A stretch of 64,000 bases of DNA. Origin: Hyphodiscus hymeniophilus (lineage: Eukaryota; Ascomycota; Leotiomycetes; Helotiales; Hyphodiscaceae). Under the pieces are notes generated by a model. That model saw only the letters and a program-made list of their open reading frames with translations. It ran no database searches and was not told where the DNA came from. Numbering within the stretch: position 1 is the first letter of the stretch; every line of letters begins with the position of its first letter. The stretch lies in contig VNKQ01000007.1 of NCBI GenBank assembly GCA_016508695.1, positions 1,364,001 through 1,428,000 on the forward strand, in the 5' to 3' direction. The position numbers and the translations under genes are program-made. Positions 1 to 12,594 of this stretch are shown here, piece after piece.

Positions 1-502
1 TTTGGCGAGGTTTGGGTTGGCTGACTACGTGATGATGAACCTGCTTCTCTTTCCTCAACCTTTCTTCACCTCAATCCCGGTTCTTCTATTCTCTTATAGC
101 TTTGGTTGGATACTCCCTTTTTGATATATTTATTAGCACGGCTTGAATTGTCCCAATTCGCACATAACTCGGTATTTAGGCGTTGTTCCAGCAGCTTATT
201 TGCCTCATCCGTCTGCCCCGCGACTCTGGCTCACGGACCTTTCTTGGAATCCCATACCTGGGTGAATCTCTGTGTTGCAACGATCCCTTAGGCTCTATTT
301 CTCTTTGGTGGCTGAATTGTCTTTCATAAGCTAGCAAAGTTTGAAAATAAGCCTCGTCTCAAGAAATTGCTCTATAGCTCGAAGAAGCACGTGTAAGACC
401 ATCAAGACCTCTTACACCCGATCGATTTGGATTCAAGTTGCTCATCAATGATTGCAAATTGGACAGTCAGCCCAATCAAAACTTGAAGACCACTCAGTCG
501 GG
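1..502. other. 5' flank of the IML2-like gene, no gene seen
   Basis: Only short chance reading frames occur here. The stretch upstream of the first ATG of the next gene is pyrimidine-rich and probably holds its promoter and leader. I see no tRNA, repeat or conserved protein fragment. Confidence 0.5.
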
Positions 503-2684
503 ATGAGTCGTTGGTTCAAGTCGGCCGCTAAGGCCCATCACCCAGCAATGACAGCCGATGAAGAAGATGCACATCTCCAATCGGTTGAAACTGCTTTGCT
601 TAAGCTCCTGGACGACGATATTGGTGCAGCGGATAAAATCCTCACTGAGCAAAACTCTTCCTATCATCTTCTTGGTAGAGGAATATCGAGCTTCATTGCG
701 TCCATGCTTGGAGTTGAGAAGGAGTTGCTAAAGGAGGCGGCGACGGCTCTACAAATCGCAGAGTCTAGGACCTGGGAGGATATGAAGAAAGCTCAGAAGG
801 AGCCGAGCGCCTTCCGGTCAGAGATATATCCTCCTGGGACAGAGTACTTGCTGTGCTATGCGATCGCTCAACTCACAAGCGCAATAACCGCCGTTATGAG
901 CGGATCTGTGACTCAGGCTATTTCTGGATTCTATAAACTTCGCAAAGCCTACCTCACTCTGGACGGTATCATGGAGGTCGAATCACAATACTTCAAGAAG
1001 AGAGCATCGTCGAGACGAACTTCGGCTGTCTCACGGAGGGATACAATCAACAGGATGAAGACCCAGGATTCTTCCAACACTCAAAAAATGAGCGGTGATG
1101 CCGCGAATCCCTCCATCGAAGCTATCATGGAAAAGGTCCCAACTTTAAACGAACAAGCTCCCGACCCGAACCTTATCCGTACATCCACAGAAGTTGAGAA
1201 TGCTCTAGGTCCTACAATTTCCATCCCTCCCATCCTCCCAACCCGAACGAAATCCAACTTGCTGGATCAAGATCCTGAATCTTTAGGCATCACATCGCAC
1301 ACCGACATATTTATCCACTCCGGAACAAGACTCTGTTATGGAATTCTGCTCGTGGTGTTCTCCATGATTGAGAACCCTATATTTAACAGAATTCTCTACA
1401 TCGTAGGCTTCAAAGGTGATCGCGAGAGAGGCACTCGCTACCTCTGGCAGGCCTCTCGATTCGATAACTTCAACAGCGCCATAGCGGGGATATCCCTACT
1501 TGGATACTACAACGGCCTCATAGGCTTCTGTGATATCCTACCCACAGATCCGGACGCAGCCAACGATCTCTCCGGATATCCAAAAGCAAGATGTGAAGCT
1601 TTGCTAGAGTGTATGATAGCCAAGTATCCTACCAGCAAACTCTGGAGACTGGAAGAAGCTCGTATGCTAGCTTACAACCACAATCTTCCCGCAGCAGTGA
1701 AAATTCTCAATGATAACTCTGATGGGAACATGAAACAGATTGCTGCGATTAATATGTTTGAACGGTCATTGAGTACCATGTTCGTCCATGACTACGAGTC
1801 CTGTGCAAAGAGTTGGATCGTATGTGCAGAAGCGAGCTCCTGGTCTCCTTGTCTTTACGCCTATATGACAGGTGCCTCGTACTTGGAGCTTTATCGTAAT
1901 TGTAGAAACAGCGACCTAGCTAAAGCGAAAGAGTGGAAGAAAAAAGCAACAGACTATATACGGAAAGGACCGCCTTTAGCAGGTAGGCAGAAAGTGATGT
2001 CAAAACCGTTACCTTTCGACGTGTACATTACTCGCAAAGTGCGAAAATGGGAGGAGAGGGCGAAGGCATGGAAGGTGGATCTTGTGGATGCTATTGGAAC
2101 AAGTCCTTTGGCTGAGATGATGTGTAAGTTCGGAAACTCTACTTCCGATGGAAATATGGCTAATGGCATAGATCTCTGGAACGGAATTAAGAAAATGGCT
2201 CCAGAGCAACTGCAGAAGACAATGGGCATCTTGGGATGGGAACGGACAACACACCCTGAGAAGCACAAGGCTGATTTGGATGATACGGCTATTTGTGCAC
2301 TTCTTCGCGCTTCTCTTTTGAGGAACTCCGGCAAATGTGAAGAAGCTCGATCAGTGCTCAATACGGAGATTCTCGCCCATGATAGGTATATATGTACCCT
2401 CCACTACATACTCATATCCTAACAATACCCCTAGAGCTGCATTCAAGGGTCATCTCAAAGACGACTGGGCTCTTCCCTCCGCAAATTACGAGATGGCCGC
2501 CCTCTCCTGGAACGAAAAAGATCTCGAGGGTGTGGACTCACAAGCGAAAGTTTTGGACTGCGAGCAGTGGTTGATGAAGACGCAGAAATGGGGTGACGCC
2601 TATGTGCTGGATACAAGGATGAGCTTTAAGATTACGACGAGCTTGATTACGGTTAAAAGGCATAAGAAGATTATGGGTTATTAG
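503..2684 (+). CDS. IML2: IML2/TTC39-family protein (inclusion body clearance)
   Basis: Two exons, 503..2385 and 2435..2684 (710 aa). The intron starts GTATAT, carries a CCTAAC branch site and ends CTAG. The reading frame is open upstream to 452, but the first in-frame ATG is at 503 (MSRWFKSAAKAHH). The protein has the helical, TPR-like layout of the Iml2/TTC39 (DUF3808) family: an acidic N-terminal helix (LLKLLDDDIGAADKIL), a GRGISSFIASMLGVEKE segment, a low-complexity linker near residues 190-270, then the core with GTRLCYGILLVVFSMIENP and YLLWRLEEAR-like helices. The length fits yeast Iml2 (about 730 aa). In yeast Iml2 helps lipid droplets clear inclusion bodies; that role here is by family only. 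It faces the 3' end of the neighbouring transcription factor. Family call is firm, exact start less so. Confidence 0.85.
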
Positions 2685-3239
2685 ATTGATGACTGGAGAG
2701 GATTAGGAGGTGGAGAAGAGGAAGGAAGTGGGTAAGAGTCATGGGATATGATGAATTGGGTCTGTGGCGTCTTGGGGGATGATGATGGTGATTAAAACAA
2801 AAAACAAAAGCCATTCCTACATTTCTTGTAGGGCCCTCGTATGTGATTCGTTCCCTGATTGCTTCGTAGTGGATAGCCTCAATCTGCTGATATTTGGAAA
2901 TGGAACGTCATGTTAACATGTATTCGTTACGACATAGGCTGTCATATAGGAGTAAAAGCAGCGGATTTTTGCCGCTCAAACGCTCTCAGAACTCCAATAT
3001 CTATGCTTGCAACCATGGCCATCTCTTACGCCTGAAATCGCCAAAATCCCTATCGAACTCTTCGTGTGCTCCACGTGAACTTTGTTTTGGGCCAACAGCT
3101 CCCACGCTATGAGATTAATATCCAATTAGAATCCTTGTTGGCAGAAATCTGGCCCATGATCAAATTCTTTGAGACCATCATTCCAGAGGCCACCGTTATC
3201 TGTCCGCCGAACAACGTCAAAGCCGTACGGAGCCGTATT
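2685..3239. other. Convergent intergenic gap
   Basis: This lies between the 3' ends of the IML2-like gene and the first zinc-cluster gene. It holds only short unsupported frames, so it is presumably the two 3' UTRs. No repeat or RNA gene was recognised. Confidence 0.5.
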
Positions 3240-5811
3240 TCAAGATTTGACGGCGGCGTACGAGAGATTCATAAAATTATCTATCTCGGTGAGGCCCTCC
3301 GTCTCGAGACTCTCCATGAGCTCTATCTGCTGCTGCTGGCTCAAGGACCCTGACCGCATCTCCGTGTCGTAGCTCTCGTTCGCGTACAGGTGTGGCCCAA
3401 ATGTGAAAGGTGTTGCTTGCATAAAATAGGATGGGTCGGCGATGGCGGGATTGGACATAACTGGCATTGATGGAGGAGGTGGCATATTATGTAGACCTAC
3501 TCCCGCTGGAGGGTTCCAGGCGTTAGGAAGATTTTGTGGTTGTGTGAAGTCGGGTGGGAAGTAGCTGAAGCGCCGGTCGGATTGCATGCTGGACGGACTG
3601 ACGAATATCGAATTTGAGCGGAATGAGGGTTGAGGTTGCAGACCATTACTGTAGTCGAAAGCGGGGATTTGCTCAGGCATTTGATCGAAGACGTAGCCGA
3701 ATTGTGGGGGAGAGTGATGAGCCTTTTGGGAATGGACGAGGGATCCAGTCGTTGCGCTGGAATGCTCAGATGCCGAAGGTGAGTTGGCATCCGTCAGTGA
3801 GGATGGCGAGTTGGCGGATAGTGATGATGGTGGGTGAGAATTATCTTTCATATCGTAACTTCGTACGCATGCTTTCGCCAGCTTGGAATAGAGATGTGAA
3901 GCGGCTGCAGTCCCTGGCCATCGTTCCCTACACTTGGCAATGATATCCAAAGCTATACTTATGTGCTCCTCTAACTCTTCTTTGGGGTGCAATGCCCGAA
4001 CCTCGGGATATGATATCGACCACAGGATAGTGTTCACCGCCATGAAAACAGTCAAAAGGAAAATCCACGTGATCTCTACCATGGCGGCATCCAACTGTTT
4101 GCTCTGCGTCTTGATATTTTGAGCAACTGCATCGTAGCACAGAATAGCTGATCGTACAGAAGGTTTAGGGACCTGTGGAGATGGTCTGAAGAGAAAGACG
4201 ACCATTGTGTTATATCTGCTAACGAACCTGTGCACATTGTTAGCTTCCCCGCATACTGAAGCAAAGTTTCACTAACCATGGCTTGCTCCAGGCAGGCTTT
4301 TGAGGGCAGGCACCGATCCAGTCTCTAAGCTTCTGTTCCATTTGAGCGTACCAAGGGTGGCTCTCATCTCTTGGTTCGGGCCTCTTCTTTTGGTACAAAA
4401 CTCTTCTTATCTCTGCTTGCAGCAGTCTCATCCGGAAGAAATGTATCGCTACCTCCTTCTTCTCTGAAGGTGGCCCTGCTAGAACAACATCGGCAGTAAC
4501 AAATTCATCATCAATAGGCTCAAAGAAATTAACGTCCACGTGGTCTTGCCCCGTAGCAAATCCATTCGGCCGACCCATGCTGTGAGCCAGCCCAAACTCC
4601 ATTGAAAGCACGATCCAGGAGAGGCGGCGTCGCATATCTAGTTGAAGAGGGTTAATCAACCCTAGAGATACGCCTTGGGTAATAGTCTTTTCCTCTGTCA
4701 AGCCTAGCTGTTGACACAGCCTCGTAGCCAGTCCAACGATGTAGTAGACTGCGGTTCGGGTAGGAGTCAATAACGAATACTGAGCAATCAAGACTAGACA
4801 TTGTAGAGTCTTGATATCCTTGGGACGAATCACATCCTCCATATAGCCCATTGCTGCCAAATAGTAACTGTCTGCGAGACCGGCATATTGAGGATCGAGT
4901 TTCTGCATACTTATTGCGAGCATCATCCGAAGAACAAAGTTCTTGTAGGGGTCCTTACTTCCATCGTAGACATCTTGAAGATCTTTGGCGAAGGTCGGCT
5001 CATGTAAAGTTGGTAGAAGATATTGAGCTATCTACGTGTAAGCGCCGTGAGAGAGAGGGAAAGATATGATATTCAGGTAGAGACAAAGGTTCCACGATTA
5101 GAAACTTACCCTTTTGATTGAAGACCTCGACCAACTTGTCCGTAACTAGGCGAGTTGGTAAGTTCTGAGCTGCCACAGCACTGATCATAGGATATGACTT
5201 CTTCCGATTCGTAGCTGCTTCTGGGGATTGCGCAGGAGTTCTGCGCTGGCGGACCTCAGGTACAAGTTCTCGAATACTTCTAGAATCTGTGTATTTCTTT
5301 GCCTCTTCCATGACCAGTCTTGTCATCGCAATACCGCTCGAAGGGCCCAAAAATCGGGGAGTCTCATCGTCTGCATTCAACCGAACAAGACCCCCGGGAC
5401 GAACAATGTCTTCTGTATTCTGTGGAAACCCTTCTTCTTCGGTGTACTGGGCGAGCTCCGCTTCCAATGCCCGTACTTTATCCTGCAGGCGTATGACATA
5501 AGTTCGCGATATCTTCTTTCCCTTTGTTGTATCGAAATATTCGCATTGGGCACCGGCACGTTCGCAGGGCAAACATCGCGGAAGATTAGGATCGCATCTT
5601 GTCTTCCTCTACATCAACAGTCAGTAACGCCTCGTAACTTTTGATATACAAAGTCGCGCACCTGGCGGCACCTGCAACATGCAGTCAAAGTATGCGCGAT
5701 CCTGGGCGAAGGTTCGTCGCTCTCATGACTGCTCTCTCGGCGAAACGACTTGGCTTGTCGGGCCTGGTTGACAGAGCTCTGGGCTTGCCGGAATAAATCC
5801 GCAGCGTCCAT
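3240..5811 (-). CDS. Zn2Cys6 transcription factor with fungal_trans domain
   Basis: Four exons on the minus strand: 5811..5662, 5608..5110, 5027..4277, 4227..3240 (795 aa). The zinc cluster straddles the first intron. Once spliced it gives Cys45-x2-Cys48-x6-Cys55-x6-Cys62-x2-Cys65-x6-Cys72 with the RQRKTRCDPNLPRC core, followed by a linker (GKKISRTYVIRLQDKV) and a leucine-rich coiled coil at about 85-105. The middle homology region (fungal-specific TF domain, roughly residues 220-470) is recognisable from MRRRLSWIVLSMEFGLAHSM and GRPNGFA. The C-terminus is Ser/Pro/Gln-rich and looks like an activation region ending in QQQQIELMESLETEG. A nuclear DNA-binding regulator is expected; its targets cannot be told. 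It is divergent from the second zinc-cluster gene, with 1.6 kb between starts. The 5027 acceptor was chosen because it restores the frame as QKAQYLLP. Confidence 0.88.
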
Positions 5812-7433
5812 CGACGTGAGCTATGATTCTCCGGGGTGTAAATTTGGAATCGGTATGGGTCTTGAGCTCGTTGTGTTCACCATCATCGGAGGCAGTTTTT
5901 GGGGGCTCTGGATTCGGCCTTGGCCTTGTGCAACGGAATAAGGGTCAAAGGGGACACAAGAAGGCGATCCGCTGGGGTTTGGAGGTCTGTCTTGATCAAG
6001 AGGTAGGATTGCGCATCAGCTAGACATGTCGCTCGAGACAACTTAGGGATGGGTCTCGACTACGAATGATGTGTGAGGTGGGTGAAAGGGACGCGGTGTG
6101 GAATTGGACTCGAGAAAGACCCCGCAGCCGCGCTTCGAGGAAGATGTTTCACAAAAATCCAGGGGAAATATTAAGTGACAAAAGGAGTTGATAGGAATTC
6201 CAACTCAAGTGGAATTTGTGCTTGCGCCGCTTCCACCAGGAATAAGGGAGGATACACCAGATAGAGTAGGATAGAAGTCTTAGTCAGAAGATAACAGTCC
6301 ACGATAGCTATCGTAGACGATGATAAAAGCTCCCGCCAGAAAAGCAGAAGCAGAGCACTGGGCAGTACGGCGGGTAGGTAAGTACAGTATTCCAATTCCT
6401 ACTGTATCCAGCCACCTGATAGAAGTCCGGACGCCTCATATGATAGGGTAGCCCCCATCCAAGTGTGAAAAGGGAGATGGGGGATGGACTATTACAGTAT
6501 CACGCGCCACTCGAGGGTTGGAGATTTGGTAATATTCGAGAATGCGGTGAAATTGGGTACAGACGAAAGAGCAGGAACAGGTTTCTTATTACAGTACGGT
6601 AGCGTTCTAGACATGGTTACTCGTATGGCTTTCCCTACATTCCAGCAACGAATATTTTGAACAGCAATATTGATAATAACCACCTTTCTTACACGGCATT
6701 CGACCCACGGCAGTTGCGGTTGTGCATCTCAAGTTCTGTACTGGAGTACAGTACTCGAGTAGCCAATTGCGCATCCGTCTAAGTAGGAAAGATCCTGCAT
6801 CATCGCTATCACCTGCATGTCTGACAAGCAATCATCTACCGCTTCTTGAAACCGTCAAAATCCTCATCGTCCTTCATTGTGCTGTACTCGTACCACCCTC
6901 ATCGTTCGGCCGAGTCCCAGGATCGATCTTGTGTTAGGTACGAGTCTGTAGACGTCTACGGTAGGACGTCTAGTTCATATTAGACACCAACCAGTCGGTG
7001 AGTTTGAGGTCGCACATTCAACGCCCTTCTTGCGCCTACTTGTTCTAGCATTCAGCCTCAACTATAAGTGGGCAGCCGCAAAGCTTCTTCTTAAATGCAT
7101 AGTTGGACGTCGCCTTGGTTAAATCAAGTCCCGGACAGCGTCCCGTTTGACGCCACATGTGATTTCTCTTTTCATTTACCAGTCTGCCATACTTTAACGC
7201 GGAGTTGCGGATATTCGGATTCAGTTCCGAGATACCCTGGACGAGGGTTATGAAGGGGAAAGAAGTGTTAGATTCACCTATTTCCCGTGAACACTTCTTA
7301 TCAACCTGAAGTCTACGATGTGCATCCCGTGAGTGAGGCTGACAAGGAGTTTTAGCGTCGTATTTGTGGATAGAAGACGAATCTAGCCCCTCTTCATGCA
7401 ATAACCAACTCGACGCGCCTTGGTATTTTCGAC
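5812..7433. other. Divergent intergenic region between two zinc-cluster genes
   Basis: About 1.6 kb separates the start codons of two divergent regulators. It presumably carries both promoters. A 184-codon frame on the minus strand (7045..7599) reaches into it, but it resembles nothing and overlaps the spliced exons of the neighbouring gene. Confidence 0.45.
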
Positions 7434-9663
7434 ATGCATCGATCGGGTCATAGTGCTGCGGATACTCCATTGTTAAGGGTGTCAAGACCGGTTTCGGCAT
7501 GTTCAAGATGTGAGTCTGGTCGTAGAGTAGATGTTGCTCTTTTCCGTTATCTGATTGCTTCAATAGGTCGTGCTGCCAAGATAAAGGTCCGAGAATCATC
7601 CCTTTGTTGAGAGCGCTCGACTGATATCAAGCAGTGTGATGGTAAGTTACCAGCTTGTACAGCATGCGAGAAGTCTGGAAGATCAGGTGAATGCTCAAGC
7701 GCAAATGATCAGTTTGCCAAGGGAAAGGAAAGAAGGTTTGTCATGGCTACGAGAAGGTCTTGGATCCCAAGCTTACGTTCTCCAGCTATGTCGCTTCTCT
7801 TGAGTCCCGGGTCGAGAAACTTGAAAAGAGGATTTCCTATGCAAGATCTCGAAAAGCTTCCGTAGCTATGCATGATCCAGATGAGCCTACCGAACCACCA
7901 GATCGCAAGGACTCTCTTGCAACAATACGCGCCGCTATCCATGGAAAGGCAGCCAGACGACGTGAAGTCGCAGATGTGAATGAGCTTGTGTCTGACTTCG
8001 GATTTCTGTAAGAGGATCAGCTTCGTTGTAATTCCTCGCTAACACACCGCAGCTCCGTCAATGCTACAACTCGTGATTTTGAATCCACCACCACAAACAT
8101 GACCTTTGCTCGTTTGATTCTCGCTGCTACTAGCAATGCCGCGATATCCAACCCGAAACCGTTCCAATTACCGCCAAGAGCTTCTGCAATGGCACTTACT
8201 CAGTACTATTTGGACAATGTGTATTCGCTGTTCCCTGTATTCTCCGAAACTGCTCTGTTCAATGCTCTTGACGCCATCTATCAAATTAACGGCCGTCCTG
8301 TTACTGACTTTGAGTACTGGCTCATGTATATGGTTCTCGCAATCGCATCAAGTGCGCAATCCAGAGGCGGCAGAGATGCACTGTACGTAGAAGGTGTCAA
8401 CTGGGTTGGTCGAGCACTGTGCTATGCCGACAAAGTTCTCACGCCAGGATATGTTTCGCAGATCCAAGCCCTGGCCCTGCTGGTCCAATATTCGATGTTG
8501 GATCCTGCACATTTCGATAGCTGGCATTTGATTGGGTTTGCTTGCCGCGCTGTTGTCGACCTCGGGTTCCACCAGGATCCTCCGCCAGACCAACAAATGG
8601 ACAAGAAAAGTCTTGAGATGCGCCGCAGGTTGTTTTACTGTATCTACTCTCTGGATCGGTATTGTGTACTCAACGATCCTGAATGCCCTTACTGACTGTC
8701 AATAGATCCATCAGCATGGTTCATGCTAGAGCTTTCTCTTTCACTGACGACTCCACAAGTGTTGCTTACCCGTCAATGCCCACCTCAGCTCCACCTGGCA
8801 CTGCAGCAAACGCCTTGGCAGGTCCCCAGTCCCTAGAAACAGCCCTTCTTCTCTTCCAACTGCGATATTCGCAATCATGCTGGTATCAGGAACTCTTCCA
8901 ATCTAGCCGGGACCCTTTGCAACCAGATTCCATATACATCTGGCAAATGTGTCAGGAGATGCGGGAATGGTCTGAGTCATTCCCAGATACCTTACCTCTT
9001 TCATTCAAGGATTTTTTCGACCTCGAGCTCCTCTACAGCTACGTTTACTGCCTCGCTCCATCATGCCGAGTTCCCGCCGTTTTGGAGTACAGCAAGACCT
9101 TGATCTTCGAATACAGTATTGCATACATGCAGAAAATATTCCCCATTGCTAGAGATCCTATCAACACTGCATTCTATACTTACCACGACGCCCTTCGAGT
9201 ATACTTCGTAGGCAGCCAATTCCTCGCTGTCCTGACAGAGGCTCAAGATAAAATCCTGAGTGGAATCTTACCCTACACGCCTGTCAACCCGGGCTCTCCA
9301 CCGCCACCTCCATTGCCGTCCAACACCGGCGCCGATAACATAGACAGAAGTATCAATTGCATTACGCATATAAAAGAGACGTTGAAGACTTTTGGACGTC
9401 GATGGGATGATTCGCAAGCTCTCCAATCAAGCTTCGAAAGTCAGGCAGAATCGATTCTTGCTTTGTTGTACCGGAGGAAACATCATGTGGATGATATTTC
9501 GCGCAACAGTCATAGTCCAGGCTTTATCCCGCAAACTCAGCCGGTGTACGATCATATGGGGGCTCTAATTACGGATGAGTGGACAAACATGAGAGGTCCG
9601 GTGTATGGATCGGGTCCAATGCCCCCTCCAGGACGTCCAGGTGGACCGCCGTATGGTTTGTAA
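7434..9663 (+). CDS. Zn2Cys6 transcription factor with a micro-exon in the zinc cluster
   Basis: Six exons: 7434..7509, 7567..7586, 7635..7735, 7786..8007, 8053..8658, 8706..9663 (660 aa). The binuclear cluster is assembled from three exons: Cys23-x2-Cys26-x6-Cys33-x6-Cys40-x2-Cys43-x8-Cys52. Exon 2 is only 20 nt and supplies part of Cys26 and RAAKIK. A coiled coil follows (YVASLESRVEKLEKRI, about 73-88). A fungal_trans-type middle domain starts near residue 165 (YYLDNVYSLFPVFSE) and includes LIGFACRAVVDLGFH and MRRRLFYCIYSLDR. The C-terminus is Pro/Gly-rich. I chose the start at 7434 because it is the nearest in-frame ATG before the cluster. Phases of all five introns agree. Donor GTCCGA of intron 2 is weak, but the zinc motif it restores is canonical. 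Targets unknown. Confidence 0.87.
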
Positions 9664-10908
9664 CGAGAGATTTGCAATCACCTATATCCAATGAGAAATA
9701 TGTTTTAAGGAAGCAGAGAATCCAAAGATTAACGATTGCTAGGTGGATAGGTTCGTAGATGAGGCAGTGCCACGAAGCCATCTTAGCAGAGCGAGTTTGG
9801 TGACCCGACTGAAGAAAGATAGATGATTCTGCCTGCACCTAGCTGTGATCCCTCCTCCCGAGCAATCTATCTCTTTCTTTATCATCCATTCAAACCAAGT
9901 CAATTACTTCGCCCCTCTTGGGATGAGTACGCAGTGCCTACCCAATTGAGAATTGTCTCTCCTGCCCAGCAACCGTTCTGGCTTCGTCCACAGCTCCGAG
10001 TCTTCTTACTTCTCCGAAACGAACAATAGAATCGCAATGTGGGAAGCCCTTAAACACTTATATCAGGGAACCGGCGAAGTGTTACTATAGAGCTATATCG
10101 ACAATTATTGTCGAATCGATTTCGATCATTACGGAGATATCACTAAGTACCGCGCTGCTTTTAACGACTCGAGAGGCCGACTTGAGAGTCTTAAGAGGGT
10201 TGTTTCTGTTGAAAGTAGCCTTCAATCGTTCGAGTGGTGTCAGTAACGTTGATTCCGACACTGACAAAAACTTCGACATCGACATAAGTATCAAAATCGA
10301 CATAAGTATCGACACAGCATGCGGCATAAAAGCCCATCAAGCTCTCCAAGACGATGTATCTGCTTGCGAACATTGCTTAGTCTTGCGCAAACTCCCGCGG
10401 AGTTTATACGTGTACCATACGGACCATTGTAGCTGATGGTGGTGGGTATAGCTAAGAGTGGACAAGTGTGGGAGTCTGGTGACAGACTCAACCCCCTTCA
10501 TGTGCACGCCTTTTCACCTGGCCTAGCAGCATTCTCCGAGTTCTCTTGTCCGAGCGCGACACGATGTTCCGTGCTTCACTGAGGTCTGTAGAACTTACTC
10601 TCTTCCGGACTTGGATAAGGAGACCACCGCTCTGCAGAGTTGTTTGAAATGTGGTCGTCGTTTCCTCCCTAGATCTTAACTCAGACCCATCGCAGAGCGA
10701 CTTCTCATAGCTTTTAATCAGCACCTAGCATTCATCGGATGGATCAGGACATAGAGGAAAGGATGGTGAATGAGTCACGGAAGAGAACAGCTCACAAGCC
10801 TTAGTTCTGAATAGATCATTGAATATTAAGCACCCAATAAGCACATAACCCATTAATCGTCCACCGTTTTTCATCATGCCAACCGACCAGCGGCTCAACT
10901 TTTATCAT
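9664..10908. other. Convergent intergenic region with a short ATCGACATAAGTATC-type repeat
   Basis: No gene is supported. Around 10275-10318 the words ATCGACATAAGTATC and ATCGACATAAG are tandemly repeated with small changes, giving a short degenerate repeat. The rest probably contains the 3' UTRs of the flanking genes. Confidence 0.4.
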
Positions 10909-12594
10909 CTAACAACTCCCGTATCTCACACCCCTCTTTCCCAGTTCTTTCCTTCCTACACTCTCCTCAGGCCAAACCCAGCCCCTCGCCCTCTTTGCCT
11001 CTCTCTTCTCCGCCAACTGCGGTTCTGGGATCCACTCATCCTTTGGGAGACACTTCCTCCTCGTGCCTTCGGCCGGAGCGCCAATCTCACTTTTCCACCC
11101 CACCTGTCCTGGCAACGTATCGTCTCGCGCAAGCATATGCAGATACCAAAGAGCCAATAAAGCCGTCATCTTCGGCTGCTTCTTGACCACGTGCTCCTCG
11201 CCATCTTCACCGAACGAGCCCTCGACTTCTTCGAACGTAGAGGTCTGGGTATCCTGAGAAGCGAGCTGGATGGTCTGAACCTCGACATATCCGAAATGTG
11301 GCACGTTCTCGGCACCATTGCGGACTACCACGAGCTCGATTTCCGTCATGATGAACCCGTAGCGACAGCCGTGCTCACGCATATGGCGGTGAAGGTGTGC
11401 GAGGCCGCGGAGGTATTCCACTTTGCGGTGGTTACCTTCAACGCGCATGCCTGTATTCCAGCGGTCGAAAGACTTCACGAGACCAACTACACGACCGAGT
11501 CCCCGGCCGTAGATCAGTTGCGAGGTATCGTCTGTGTAGTTTGAGATGAAGGATGGGTCCGAGGAGCTCTTTGAGGAGGAGCGCATGACGAGGTGGCGGG
11601 AGCCGAGAGAAAGTGATAGTGCGGCGTTGAGCTTGGTGGCGTAGAAGGAGTTATAGATGTTTTGCAGTGACGACTCAGTTTCTGGTTGGGAAGATGTTCG
11701 GAGTGGGACCGGTAGGGAAAGGGTCGGGAGGTTGATGTTCAACAATGCGTGGAGACCGGGGATCGAACTGATGGCTGTTGGTGTAAAGGATGTCCAGGGT
11801 CGAATTTGGCGGATGTCCCACCAGAAATGCTTGGTGTTGGTGTCGCGGACGTGGATGTTGAGTTGGCGCACGAGAGCGGGTGCTGGGTTGGTTGAAGTGA
11901 GGTAGGACATGAGAGTTGTTGTGTTGCCGTCATCAATTGGGCTCAGGCTCAAATCATCGAGAACGAGACTGTTTTGAAGTGGCGATGGACTTCTTTGGGG
12001 AACTTGGTAAAAGTTTGTGGGCATGAAGGTTTCGGTCTGAGGGTTGGTAGCCGATGGAATGTATGATGGCAACTGACGGTAAGTTGGGAAGCCGTATTTC
12101 TCCAGAGTCTGGCCATCAAGATTTGAACCTGATGCACGTCGTTGATGAACATTCGATTCAAATGAGATTGGCGAACATAATGTTGACATAGGTCGAACCT
12201 GAGAAGGAATATTGTCATGTTGATGTTGCATGAAACTGATGGACTCGGGATTGGTGTAGCTCCGAGTATGAGATGGTCTGAAGTTTGTGGTAGGAGGCAT
12301 ACTGGGTGCCTTCTTGAAGCGCTTTGGTGGAGAGTGGATTTCCTGATCCTGAGGACGGATCTTTGGCAGCAACAGAGGTCCATGTTGTCTGATGGGGGAT
12401 CTGGCTGGCGTGGTCAACGCAGTGTCTATGGAATCTGGTGAGGACTCTTGGGAGTACGTGGACACATGCGAGCCAGCTCGACTGTGACCATGGTGGCTAT
12501 GACCGAAGGTGAATGAGGCATCGTTGAGGGCATCCTCGAAAGAGAATGACGGTGGGGTAGTTGGTCCATACGGGAACTGGTAGTCGAAAGACAT
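10909..12594 (-). CDS. Conserved fungal protein of unknown function
   Basis: One uninterrupted frame of 561 codons with an ATG at 12594. A likely 5' UTR intron (12658..12600, GTAAGT..CAG) lies just upstream. The N-terminal half (about 1-230) is Ser/Pro/His-rich and looks disordered. The C-terminal half (about 245-561) is compact, with HFWWDIRQIRPWTSF, GRGLGRVVGLVKSFDRWNT, LAHLHRHMREHGCRYGF and a helix ALLALWYLHMLARDD near 475. The GFIMTEIELVVVRNG segment recalls a nuclease-like or ligand-binding fold, but I cannot assign a family with confidence. Some fungal annotations may label similar proteins 'sialidase'; no sialidase Asp-box is visible, so I do not adopt that. It is a real gene by length, composition and ordered domain. 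It has no signal peptide or membrane helix. Confidence 0.75.
   Translation of the reverse strand: MSFDYQFPYGPTTPPSFSFEDALNDASFTFGHSHHGHSRAGSHVSTYSQESSPDSIDTALTTPARSPIRQHGPLLLPKIRPQDQEIHSPPKRFKKAPSMPPTTNFRPSHTRSYTNPESISFMQHQHDNIPSQVRPMSTLCSPISFESNVHQRRASGSNLDGQTLEKYGFPTYRQLPSYIPSATNPQTETFMPTNFYQVPQRSPSPLQNSLVLDDLSLSPIDDGNTTTLMSYLTSTNPAPALVRQLNIHVRDTNTKHFWWDIRQIRPWTSFTPTAISSIPGLHALLNINLPTLSLPVPLRTSSQPETESSLQNIYNSFYATKLNAALSLSLGSRHLVMRSSSKSSSDPSFISNYTDDTSQLIYGRGLGRVVGLVKSFDRWNTGMRVEGNHRKVEYLRGLAHLHRHMREHGCRYGFIMTEIELVVVRNGAENVPHFGYVEVQTIQLASQDTQTSTFEEVEGSFGEDGEEHVVKKQPKMTALLALWYLHMLARDDTLPGQVGWKSEIGAPAEGTRRKCLPKDEWIPEPQLAEKREAKRARGWVWPEESVGRKELGKRGVRYGSC

Noticed and set aside
7045..7599. 184-codon minus-strand frame with a true ATG
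   Set aside because: It overlaps the spliced first exons of the zinc-cluster gene in antisense, shows no domain, and the plus-strand reading restores a perfect Zn2Cys6 motif.
10909..12594. Sialidase function for the conserved unknown protein
   Set aside because: No Asp-box or catalytic arginine triad pattern is visible, so the name would be unsupported.
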